From Verrucomicrobiota bacterium (lineage in GTDB: Bacteria; Verrucomicrobiota; Verrucomicrobiia; Limisphaerales; UBA11320): a DNA stretch of 8,211 nt. Below, piece after piece: positions 1 to 7,060 of the stretch. Where the stretch lies: positions 1-8,211 of the forward strand of contig VHDG01000144.1 of assembly GCA_016871475.1 (NCBI GenBank). The letters are read 5' to 3'. Made by a program: the position numbers and the translations under genes. Within the stretch, counting starts at the first letter, position 1. Each line of letters starts with the position of its first letter. The notes beneath the pieces were generated by a model. That model was given only the letters and a program-made list of their open reading frames with translations, did not search any database and was not told where the DNA came from.

Positions 1-3000
1 TTCCAACGCCCCTCGGCAGACGAGGCCCTGCAAGCTTTCCCGGACGGTAGCAACGAGTTTTACGCTTCATCATCGGTCACCCGCAACGCGTCGAACAATC
101 CACCACGCACCACGGACATCGTGATCAACGAAGTGATGTACGACGCCCCTTCCGACGAACCGAGCGCTGAATTCGTGGAGATCTACAACCGGAGCACCAA
201 CACCGTGGACGTGTCTGGATGGCGTTTCACGGATGCGATCGAGTTCACTTTCCCATCAGGAACGCAGATAGGACCGGACAGCTATCTGGTTGTGGCGGCG
301 GATTCGGCGGCCATGAGGGTGATCTATGGTGGAATACCGGTGATGGGCGACTTCAATGGACGCCTGGCCAACAATGGAGAGCGGATCCGTCTGATCGATG
401 CTCGTGGAAACCTGGCGGATGAAGTGGAGTATGCACCTGGCGGCAACTGGCCTCGCCTGGCAAACGGCGATGGCTCCAGCATGGAATTGCGAAATCCCTG
501 GATGAACAACGCCCTGGCATCGGCATGGCAGGACAGCAATGAAACAAACAAGTCCGTGTTCCAGACCTTTCGTCACTCGGCCAACTACCAGCAGTTGCAA
601 ACCGCTGGTGGGACGACGGACTACAAGGAACTGCATCTGCATCTGGTCGGCGACAGCCATGTGCTGTTGCAGAACATCCAGCTGCGGCTGAACGCAGCGG
701 GGGCAAACCTCCTCGCCAACAGCACACGAGTCTCCAGCAACGGCTCCAGCGCGAGTGGCTGGCTGGCCCAGGGCACACACTTCGCCACCCACTTTCAGGG
801 CCCCGTCATGCATCTCATCGCAGACGGCCACGGCGACAATCGGGCCAATCGCGTTGAGCTCGACGCGACCGCCATGACCTCAGGATCGAACTATGAGGTA
901 AGTTTCGAAGCCCGATGGGTTGCAGGGGCATCGCGATTGATCGTCCAAACCTGGGATCACAGCATCGCCACAGACATCTCGCTCCCAGTGCCCAAAAACC
1001 TGGGCACCCCCGGCACGAGAAACTCGCGATACATCCCGCTGCCTGCAGCCCAGCTGGATGGCATTCTTCACAGTCCGGCGGTGCCCAGTCCCGGTCAGCC
1101 TGTTCGAATCACCGCGCAGGTAGGTTCATTCACAGCGTCCCCGCAGGTCGTTCTCCACCATCGCCTCGACAACTCAACCGGCGGGGGTGCGTGGTCAACC
1201 CGCACCATGTCCGACGATGGCGTTTCCGGGGGCGATGCAAAGGCGGGGGACGGCGTTTACACCGCCGAGCTGACTGAATACAACGCGAGCGGTCAGATCG
1301 CACAGTTCTACGTTGTAGCCACAGCCAACGGACAATCCACTCAACTGCCATCCCGCGGCGCTGAAAAGCCTGCGCTCTTCATCATTGATAGTCCCAGCCC
1401 GTCCGGGGATCTGCGAGGGATGAGATTCATCGTACCCGAACTGGCGATCGCAGATCTTGCAGGAGGTGACAATCCCACCCCTCCCAACGGGCGTGCGTTT
1501 CCCCGACTCAGCAACCATTACTACAACATGACGCTCATCATCAACGAGCGTGACATCATCTACGACTGCGAGATCCGGAATGGCGGAAGCCCATGGACGC
1601 GCGGTGGCGATCTCAGCCGGGGAAAGTTCAAGCTCCCAAAGGACCAGCTGTTCCGCGGCAAGGAAAAGCTGACGTATGACAATGACGCTGGAGGTGGCAG
1701 CCGTCACCACAACCGGATATCGCGATACTGGCTGTACCTACTCGGCCATCCAGGCAACGAAAACGAGTATATCCAGGTCAAGGTGAACAACGGCGGAACA
1801 GCCTTGCGTGAGGAAGTCGAGCCATTGGGCAACGACATGCTGGATCGGATCTATCCCGACGGCAGCCAGGGCGAGCTCTATCGGATCGACGATGAATGGT
1901 GGTTCACCGACAACTGGGGACGCAGTCAGCGCGATGCGGACTGGAGCTATAAAGGCACGGATAATCCCGGCCGTTACCATTCAGAATGGATGAAGCGAAC
2001 TCGTGAGAATGAATACGACTATTCCTCGCTGATCGGGATGTTCCGCAAGGTGACCTCCAGCTATACCCAGGCAGAAATCGAGCAAGTGCTGGACCCGGTC
2101 GCAATGATGCAGATGGCGGCGGTGCGCGGGTACACGGGAGACTGGGATTCGTTTACTCTCAACCGCGGCAAGAACGGCTATCTATACCGGCGGCCGACGG
2201 ATGGCAGGTTCATGTTTTTCCACTGGGACAGCGACCTGGCATTTCAGAACACGGGGGAGGCTTTCTATAACGGGATGGCTGGATATCGGGCTTATCATGA
2301 ACGCTCTTACAACTTGCGGTTGTTCCGTCATTTCCTGAACACATTGGTCGCAAAATTCACCCGCAATTCCCCGAGGATGAACGCCTGGCTTCAAGCGGAG
2401 GAAGATTCAAGCACGCAATACACAGTCTCAGGATCGTATCTGAGCTGGTTCTCGGGCCGCGAAGCCGGAGCCTTGACCGCTATCGGCAGCGCCCGAACCA
2501 GACCGTTCGACATCACCACGAACGGCGGACAACCCCTGAACGTCAGTTCCAACACCCTCAACCTTGCGGGAGTCGCGCCCTTGAGCGTCTTCCGTGTTTT
2601 TGCACCCGGACAACCCCGTTCAGGTGGCAACTGGCTCAATGATTCAAACTGGGTCATGACCAATCTGTTGCTTCGTACGGGCGCCAACCTCATCACAGTC
2701 CAGGGACTCGACTTCGATGGGGCGGTGTTGTTCAGCGATACGATCACCGTGAACAAGACGGGCAATGCACCGCCTGTGATGTCGTTGGACTCGAGCCCCC
2801 GTTCGCTGCACGTTTCCGCCTTCGACACCCTCGAGTTGGACGCTTCGCAAAGCTACGATCCCGATGCTCAGCCATTGAGATTCTCCTGGTCGGCCCAACC
2901 AGGAAATACGCAGCTCGACACCCGTGGCCTCGACACGGCTACCGCCTATTTCACGCGTCCCGGCCTCTACGCTTTCACGGTGACCGCCACGGATGCGGAC

Positions 3001-6000
3001 GGCGGAACCAACTCCATCCGACGCGAGGCGGCTGTCTTTGGCCCCGACGGATTCAGTCCATTCACGGAAATCCAGTTGGAGCCCTTCTGGAGCTTGCAGA
3101 ACGTGAGCCAACGCGGCCATCACTTCTCCAGCCCCTATTATTCAACGACCGAAGTTCCAGGAATGCTGACTCTCCAGGTACTCGCGGATCAACCACGCCC
3201 TCTGGCCACAGCAGCTCCGGCTTATCCTCAGATATCGCGTGTGCTCCCGCCCCTCACTGAATGGGCGTTCCTGACCGAGGTGTCGCTGAACGCACGTATC
3301 TTCGGTGATTACATCGCCGGTGCATTTGTTGACATCAACGAGTCAGGCACCTTCGTCCGTTACGCCATGGGCATAGAAGATGGCACCGCCCTGAACATTC
3401 GACGGATTATCCCCAACGGAACGGGCACTCTCCTGAGGGGCATACCGCTCGCACAGGCGAAAGCCGAGATTCGGATTCGTCGCGAGGGAACCTCGCTGGT
3501 GTTCGAACACAAGCTCAACGAGATCTGGACTTCGGTTCACACCACAGGGTTTCCCTCAAGTGCCCCAGCCCGAAGAGCGGGTCTCTTCCTGGCAACAGAC
3601 ACGGCTCAGGGCATCAAAGCGACATTTGACTTCGCTATCCTTGTGAACCCTTCCGCCGCATCGAGCCTGAGTGAGAACCTGCGCGTGTCCGAGATCATGT
3701 ACAACCCTCCAGGCGGTTCGGAGTACGAGTTTGTCGAGCTGCTGAACATTGGAGATGCTTCCCTGGACCTGACAGGGGTGCAGTTCACGGAGGGCATTGC
3801 TTACACCTTCGGACCCACCACGCTTGGGGCCAAGGAGCATCTGGTGGTGGTGAAGAATCAGGAGCTTTTCAGCTCACGATATCGGACCGCAGGAATGAAG
3901 ATCGCTCCAGGCATCTTCTCCGGGCGACTCGACAACGGTGGCGAACGGATCTCCCTGGCCGACTCGAATGGATTGGTGTTCTTGTCGCTGAGCTACGGCA
4001 CCACCCAGCCCTGGCCCACGGAGGCGGATGGGACCGGCAAGTCCTTGGAATCGCGAAACCCATCCGGCAATGCTGCAGACCCAGCCAACTGGCGCGCCAG
4101 CCCGGAGGCAGGTGGATCTCCCGGCCGCATGGGCGGCGACGCTTTGGGAACGGTCATAGTGAATGAGGCGCTGGCACACACCGACCCGCCTCTCGAGGAC
4201 GCCATCGAGGTTCACAACCGCACCGCTCAACCGGTCAACATTGGCGGCTGGTTCCTCAGCGATTCATCCGCCGACTTCAAGAAGTGGCGTGTCCCGGATA
4301 ACACCGTCATTCCAGCACAGGGATACCGGGTCTTTTACGAAATCGACTTCAACACCAACAATCCTGCCTCTCCCTTCTCCCTGAGCTCGGTCAACGGCGA
4401 CCAGGTGTACCTGTCCGCTGCCGACGCGGCCGGCAATCTCACCGGTTACAGATCCGATGTCAGCTTCGGCGCATCTGCGAACGGAGTGTCATTCGGTCGA
4501 TATGAGACCAGCATCGGACGTGAGTTCCCGCCACTCGTTTCACGCAGCTTGGGAGTCGATGCCCCTGCCACCGTCCAGCAGTTTCGCACTGGTCAGGGGC
4601 TGCCAAACACCGCACCCAAAGTTGGGCCTGTCGTCATCCAGGAGATCATGTATCGACCGCCGCCGGTGGGTGGCACCAATGACAACATCTCGGAGGAGTT
4701 CGTGGAGATTCATAATATCACTGACTCGCCGGTGGGGTTGTTTGACGCCTCCTATCCGACCAACACGTGGCGACTTCGGGGTGGGGTTGATTACAATTTC
4801 CCGCCCAACTTCACACTCGAAGCTCGGGCTTACGCGCTGCTGGTGAGCTTCGATCCGTTGACCAACGGTCCGGCACTCGCCGCCTTCCGCGCCCGCTATG
4901 CCCTGCCTGGGACGGTCACGATACTCGGACCGTATTCCGGCCAGTTGAACAACCGGACCGAAGAACTGAAACTCACAAGCCCGGACACCCCGACGCTCGT
5001 CGGGCCCACGGCAGGTGAGGTTCCGTACTTGCTGACGGATCGCGTGGTTTACTCGGACTTTCACCCATGGCCTGCAGGTGCGGACGGGGCGGGCGCATCA
5101 CTTCAACGTCGGCGCCCGGGCGAATACGGAAACGATCCGGTCAACTGGAAGGCTGCGGACCCAACTCCCGGACGCGCGAATGTCCAGGGATCGGGTTTCA
5201 CCGACACTGACCGTGATGGCATGCCGGATTCATTCGAGTCCGCGAACAGCTTCAACAGTCAGAACAAGGCAGACGCATCGCTGGACGCCGACGAGGATGG
5301 CCGCACGAACCTCCAGGAGTTCCTGGACGGAACCGATCCGCGTGCCGCATCGAGCGTTCTGGTGAAACCTGCCATCCCCGCGGGACCCGGTATTCAGTAT
5401 GGAGCAGGCGGTTCGGCCACCTTGAGCGTATCCGCCACAGGAACCAGTCCCCTTTCATACCAATGGCGTCTGAACGGGGTTTCAATCGCGCAGGCCACCA
5501 ACGTCAGCCTGTTCCTTCCTGACACCCAAGCCTCGCACTCCGGAGAATACTCAGTCGTGGTGCACAATTCAGCCGGGTTTGCCATAAGCTCAGGGGTGCT
5601 GCTCAACGCGACCCAGCCTCTGGTGGTGCTCGATCAACCGCGCAGCCTGTCGGTCAAGGTGGGCGAAAGCGCCTCTTTCAACTTCCTGGCAGCCGGCACT
5701 GGAACACTCCGCTATCAATGGAATCTCAACGCCCAGCCCATCCCAAATGCCACGAACAGTGCCTACACAATTGAGTCCGTGGACACCTCGAGCGGCGGGA
5801 ACTACTCGGTCACCCTCTTTGATGACAACACCTCGCTCTTGAGCGCTGAGGCGACTCTGACAGTGCTCAGTCCTCCCCAGATCACCAGCCAGCCGGCCAG
5901 CAGCACTCAGGCGGCTCTTTCACTCGCGGTGCTCGCCGTGACAGCGGAAGGCGCTGAACCGATCACCTATCAATGGAAATTCGGTGCGGTCGCGATTCCC

Positions 6001-7038
6001 GATGCCACCAACTCCGTGCTCACATTGCCCTCCATATCAGCTTCACAGGCTGGGGTGTATCGGGTGGAGGTGACGAATCCGCATGGCACGACCGTGAGCG
6101 ATGCTGCCGTGCTCACCGTGCTGGTCCCGGCGGTTATCACCGAGCAGCCAGCCGACACAAATGTCGTCGTGGGATCCACGGTCGTCCTGAGGGTCAAAGC
6201 GACCAGCAACACCCCGATCACTTACCAGTGGCGATTTAACGATGCGAATATCCCCGGTGCCACGGACTCCACGCTCACTCTTCCAGCGGTGACAGAACTC
6301 CATGCCGGAAACTACCGCGTGGAGGTTACGGATGCCACGGGCTCCATCAATAGTGCCATCGCCGTCCTCACGGTCCTGAACCCCCTCAGAATGGTCCAGG
6401 CTCCGATCAGCCAGACAGCGCCACAGGGAGGCTCTGTGACTTTCAGCACCGAGTGGGCTGGAGGGCCACCCCCTTTCCGCGTGGAATGGTTTAGGAACGG
6501 AACCTCGATCGCGAGCGAGACTCTTGACGTAACCCGCACGTTCCTCGCCCTGACTCATCTGCAAGCTGTGGATAGCGCGGAATACAGGGTGGAAGTACGA
6601 AGCGTGGTGAATCCGGAGGCGCGGCTTGCTCCGGACGCCGCACAGCTCGTGGTGCTTCTGGACGGGGATGAAGACGGGATGCCCGATATTTGGGAAGACG
6701 CCTTCGGGTTCAACCGGAACGATTCAACAGATGGGGTCATGGATGGAGATGGAGACGGGATGCTGAACCGCGACGAATACGTCGCCGGAACACACCCGCG
6801 GGATCCCTTGGATTGGCTGCGATTGAATGCCCAGCCGGAGGTGACGGGGATGAGCCTGTGGTTCACAGGGGTCTCGAACCGCACCTACACCGTGCAGTTC
6901 ACTGATCTTCTTGAAAGCGGAGTGTGGTACCGATTGGAGGACTGGGTTGCACGGCCGACCAATGGCGTGAATTCCGTAAAGGACAGTGAGGCAGCAGCAA
7001 GGAGATGGTACCGGATCCTGACGCCTCGGAAGGAATAG
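1..7038 (+). CDS. Giant multidomain LTD/CotH-kinase/Ig-like exported protein, 5' partial
   Basis: The frame is open from base 1 to a TAG at 7036-7038 (2345 codons). The first start codon inside it, GTG at 121, lies in the first strand of an LTD (DIVINEVMYDAP) and has no ribosome binding site, so the gene begins outside the window. Domains, counted from base 1 as codon 1: LTD tail 1-39; LTD 40-180; CBM-like 208-325; Fn3/Ig-like 348-463; CotH kinase-like 472-833; beta-sandwich 841-920; PKD-like (LELDASQSYDPDA) 924-1010; concanavalin-A-like 1016-1218; LTDs 1224-1375, 1383-1537 and 1541-1728; DxDxDG segment 1735-1781; five Ig-like domains 1789-2219; second DxDxDG segment 2221-2269; C-terminal beta domain 2271-2345. 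Proteins of this style in Verrucomicrobiota are predicted to be exported. The signal peptide would lie upstream and is not seen. The C-terminus ends in RILTPRKE with no PEP-CTERM or LPXTG anchor. There is one cysteine (codon 523). A surface scaffold that may phosphorylate a partner is inference; the substrate is unknown. Confidence 0.93.
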   Translation, partial: FQRPSADEALQAFPDGSNEFYASSSVTRNASNNPPRTTDIVINEVMYDAPSDEPSAEFVEIYNRSTNTVDVSGWRFTDAIEFTFPSGTQIGPDSYLVVAADSAAMRVIYGGIPVMGDFNGRLANNGERIRLIDARGNLADEVEYAPGGNWPRLANGDGSSMELRNPWMNNALASAWQDSNETNKSVFQTFRHSANYQQLQTAGGTTDYKELHLHLVGDSHVLLQNIQLRLNAAGANLLANSTRVSSNGSSASGWLAQGTHFATHFQGPVMHLIADGHGDNRANRVELDATAMTSGSNYEVSFEARWVAGASRLIVQTWDHSIATDISLPVPKNLGTPGTRNSRYIPLPAAQLDGILHSPAVPSPGQPVRITAQVGSFTASPQVVLHHRLDNSTGGGAWSTRTMSDDGVSGGDAKAGDGVYTAELTEYNASGQIAQFYVVATANGQSTQLPSRGAEKPALFIIDSPSPSGDLRGMRFIVPELAIADLAGGDNPTPPNGRAFPRLSNHYYNMTLIINERDIIYDCEIRNGGSPWTRGGDLSRGKFKLPKDQLFRGKEKLTYDNDAGGGSRHHNRISRYWLYLLGHPGNENEYIQVKVNNGGTALREEVEPLGNDMLDRIYPDGSQGELYRIDDEWWFTDNWGRSQRDADWSYKGTDNPGRYHSEWMKRTRENEYDYSSLIGMFRKVTSSYTQAEIEQVLDPVAMMQMAAVRGYTGDWDSFTLNRGKNGYLYRRPTDGRFMFFHWDSDLAFQNTGEAFYNGMAGYRAYHERSYNLRLFRHFLNTLVAKFTRNSPRMNAWLQAEEDSSTQYTVSGSYLSWFSGREAGALTAIGSARTRPFDITTNGGQPLNVSSNTLNLAGVAPLSVFRVFAPGQPRSGGNWLNDSNWVMTNLLLRTGANLITVQGLDFDGAVLFSDTITVNKTGNAPPVMSLDSSPRSLHVSAFDTLELDASQSYDPDAQPLRFSWSAQPGNTQLDTRGLDTATAYFTRPGLYAFTVTATDADGGTNSIRREAAVFGPDGFSPFTEIQLEPFWSLQNVSQRGHHFSSPYYSTTEVPGMLTLQVLADQPRPLATAAPAYPQISRVLPPLTEWAFLTEVSLNARIFGDYIAGAFVDINESGTFVRYAMGIEDGTALNIRRIIPNGTGTLLRGIPLAQAKAEIRIRREGTSLVFEHKLNEIWTSVHTTGFPSSAPARRAGLFLATDTAQGIKATFDFAILVNPSAASSLSENLRVSEIMYNPPGGSEYEFVELLNIGDASLDLTGVQFTEGIAYTFGPTTLGAKEHLVVVKNQELFSSRYRTAGMKIAPGIFSGRLDNGGERISLADSNGLVFLSLSYGTTQPWPTEADGTGKSLESRNPSGNAADPANWRASPEAGGSPGRMGGDALGTVIVNEALAHTDPPLEDAIEVHNRTAQPVNIGGWFLSDSSADFKKWRVPDNTVIPAQGYRVFYEIDFNTNNPASPFSLSSVNGDQVYLSAADAAGNLTGYRSDVSFGASANGVSFGRYETSIGREFPPLVSRSLGVDAPATVQQFRTGQGLPNTAPKVGPVVIQEIMYRPPPVGGTNDNISEEFVEIHNITDSPVGLFDASYPTNTWRLRGGVDYNFPPNFTLEARAYALLVSFDPLTNGPALAAFRARYALPGTVTILGPYSGQLNNRTEELKLTSPDTPTLVGPTAGEVPYLLTDRVVYSDFHPWPAGADGAGASLQRRRPGEYGNDPVNWKAADPTPGRANVQGSGFTDTDRDGMPDSFESANSFNSQNKADASLDADEDGRTNLQEFLDGTDPRAASSVLVKPAIPAGPGIQYGAGGSATLSVSATGTSPLSYQWRLNGVSIAQATNVSLFLPDTQASHSGEYSVVVHNSAGFAISSGVLLNATQPLVVLDQPRSLSVKVGESASFNFLAAGTGTLRYQWNLNAQPIPNATNSAYTIESVDTSSGGNYSVTLFDDNTSLLSAEATLTVLSPPQITSQPASSTQAALSLAVLAVTAEGAEPITYQWKFGAVAIPDATNSVLTLPSISASQAGVYRVEVTNPHGTTVSDAAVLTVLVPAVITEQPADTNVVVGSTVVLRVKATSNTPITYQWRFNDANIPGATDSTLTLPAVTELHAGNYRVEVTDATGSINSAIAVLTVLNPLRMVQAPISQTAPQGGSVTFSTEWAGGPPPFRVEWFRNGTSIASETLDVTRTFLALTHLQAVDSAEYRVEVRSVVNPEARLAPDAAQLVVLLDGDEDGMPDIWEDAFGFNRNDSTDGVMDGDGDGMLNRDEYVAGTHPRDPLDWLRLNAQPEVTGMSLWFTGVSNRTYTVQFTDLLESGVWYRLEDWVARPTNGVNSVKDSEAAARRWYRILTPRKE
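118..1023 (+). other. LTD 1 with a CBM-like beta domain before its closing motif
   Basis: This is a protein domain region within the large CDS. The LTD opens with IVINEVMYDAP and continues through EFVEIYNRS, GWRFTD, GRLANNGERIRLIDARGN and SMELRNPW to about 540, all standard lamin-tail-domain landmarks. The usual closing motif of these domains, a PG-x-x-N turn, appears only at 997-1023 (NLGTPGTRN). Between them, about 622-963, is a beta-rich stretch containing NLLANSTRV, GWLAQGTH, RVELDATAM, YEVSFEARWV and QTWDHS. This resembles the galactose-binding or CBM-like jelly-roll modules found in verrucomicrobial surface proteins. The LTD assignment is firm. The CBM-like assignment is by pattern only, and its ligand is unknown. 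Confidence 0.65.
1414..2497 (+). other. CotH kinase-like domain
   Basis: This is a protein domain within the large CDS, about 360 residues, in the size range of the CotH family. In order it shows the N-terminal strand MRFIVPELAI; a lysine-rich stretch KFKLPKDQLFRGKEKLTYDN; an acidic helix segment REEVEPLGNDMLDRIY; then GDWDSFTLN (2137-2163) and HWDSDLAF (2221-2244), with NGYLYRRPTDGRFMFF between. The last two match the conserved D/N and WDxD acidic motifs that bind metal and catalyse in CotH. Family knowledge: Bacillus CotH is an atypical kinase that phosphorylates the spore coat proteins CotB and CotG. Here the domain lies between extracellular-type beta domains in a non-spore context, so its substrate and phosphate donor are unknown. 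Activity is inferred only from the retained acidic residues. Confidence 0.82.
2521..3654 (+). other. Beta-sandwich, PKD-like and concanavalin-A-like domains
   Basis: Three beta domains link the kinase-like region to the second LTD group. The first, about 2521-2760, has the pattern of the small beta-sandwich that often follows CotH domains (LNLAGVAPLSVFRVF, LLLRTGANLITVQG, DGAVLFSDTITV). The second, about 2770-3030, is PKD-like: LELDASQSYDPDA, LRFSWSAQPG, then GLYAFTVTATDADGG. The third, about 3046-3654, begins FSPFTEIQLEPFWSLQ and ends RRAGLFLATDTAQGIKATFD, the layout of a concanavalin-A-like (DUF1349 or xylosidase-tail type) jelly roll. No catalytic residues are evident. Adhesive or spacer roles are inferred. 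The PKD call is the strongest of the three. Confidence 0.55.
3670..5184 (+). repeat. Three tandem lamin tail domains (LTD 2-4)
   Basis: These are protein-level repeats within the large CDS. LTD 2 (about 3670-4125) starts LRVSEIMYNPP and contains YEFVELLNIG and GRLDNGGERISLADSNG. LTD 3 (about 4147-4610) starts VIVNEALAHTDPP and contains DAIEVHNRT and GGWFLSDSS. LTD 4 (about 4621-5184) starts VVIQEIMYRPP and contains EEFVEIHNIT, GQLNNRTEELKL and PTPGRAN. Each begins with an INE/SEI/QEI strand and carries the E-x-V-E-h-x-N motif that defines the fold. The copies are diverged in DNA, so this is ancient duplication rather than a recent tandem repeat. Bacterial LTDs are usually taken as surface or carbohydrate-binding modules; the ligand here is unknown. 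Confidence 0.82.
5203..5343 (+). other. Calcium-binding DxDxDG segment 1 (TSP3/EF-hand-like)
   Basis: This segment of the large CDS encodes DTDRDGMPDSFE (from 5203) followed by LDADEDGRTNLQEFLDGTDP (5281-5340). Two acidic D-x-D-x-D-G loops about 25 residues apart, ending in E-F/Y-x-x-G-T-D/H-P, are the usual calcium-binding linker seen before Ig or C-terminal domains in verrucomicrobial surface proteins. Calcium binding is inferred from the spacing of the acidic residues. Confidence 0.75.
5365..6657 (+). repeat. Five tandem Ig-like domains, about 85 residues each
   Basis: These are protein-level repeats. The landmark YQW (VEW in copy 5) starts at 5458, 5713, 5968, 6223 and 6481, so the spacing is 255, 255, 255 and 258 bases, or 85, 85, 85 and 86 codons. 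Each copy continues with an N-G/A-x-x-I-x-x-A-T-N/D-S-type turn and then G-x-Y-x-V-x-V and a closing L-T-V-L strand. Examples are YQWKFGAVAIPDATNSVLTL in copy 3 and YQWRFNDANIPGATDSTLTL in copy 4. None of the copies has cysteine, so the disulfide of classical Ig domains is absent. Copies 3 and 4 look most alike in protein but differ widely in codons. A stalk or adhesion role is inferred. Confidence 0.88.
6661..7035 (+). other. Calcium-binding segment 2 and C-terminal beta domain
   Basis: DGDEDGMPDIWE (6661 onward) and MDGDGDGMLNRDEY (6739-6780) repeat the layout of the segment ahead of the Ig array and end in AGTHPRDP. After it come about 75 residues with GMSLWFTGVSNRTYTVQFTD, GVWYRLEDWV and RRWYRILTP. 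This matches the short C-terminal beta module (a Y-T-V/L strand, W-Y-R, then a closing WYRI/FYRL) common at the end of verrucomicrobial exported proteins. No hydrophobic anchor helix or sorting signal follows, so any attachment must be through other parts of the protein. Confidence 0.65.
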
Positions 7039-7039
7039 A

Positions 7040-7052
7040 CCGGGGGACCCGG
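7040..7052. terminator. Short GC hairpin between convergent stops (possible bidirectional terminator)
   Basis: The 22-bp gap between the two stop codons contains CCGGG, loop GGA, CCCGG: a 5-bp perfect stem with a 3-base loop. An overlapping 8-bp palindrome ACCCGGGT lies at 7047-7054. The location suits a shared terminator for two convergent genes. The stem is short and only two T residues follow on the + strand, so it is a poor intrinsic terminator by the usual rules and may be chance in GC-rich DNA. Confidence 0.25.
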
Positions 7053-7060
7053 GTTGAGGC

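Noticed and set aside
121..123. GTG at 121 as the start of the large gene
   Set aside because: The frame is open back to base 1 and the upstream codons encode sequence resembling an LTD tail; the GTG lies inside a conserved LTD strand and no Shine-Dalgarno-like sequence precedes it.
256..831. Minus-strand open frame of 191 codons
   Set aside because: It lies opposite LTD 1 and the CBM-like domain, whose frame is clearly the coding one; its translation shows no domain.
4540..5064. Minus-strand open frame of 174 codons
   Set aside because: Antisense to LTD 3/LTD 4, arginine- and glycine-rich, with no motif.
6043..6564. Minus-strand open frame of 173 codons
   Set aside because: Antisense shadow of the Ig array; its length reflects GC bias and the regular repeat, and no domain is recognisable.
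5365..6657. Recent DNA tandem repeat or CRISPR-like array
   Set aside because: The 255-base periodicity is in protein motifs only; the DNA copies have diverged throughout and there are no short identical repeats with spacers.
6811..7038. C-terminal sorting signal (PEP-CTERM or LPXTG)
   Set aside because: No hydrophobic helix followed by basic residues and no such motif; the protein ends in a soluble beta domain.
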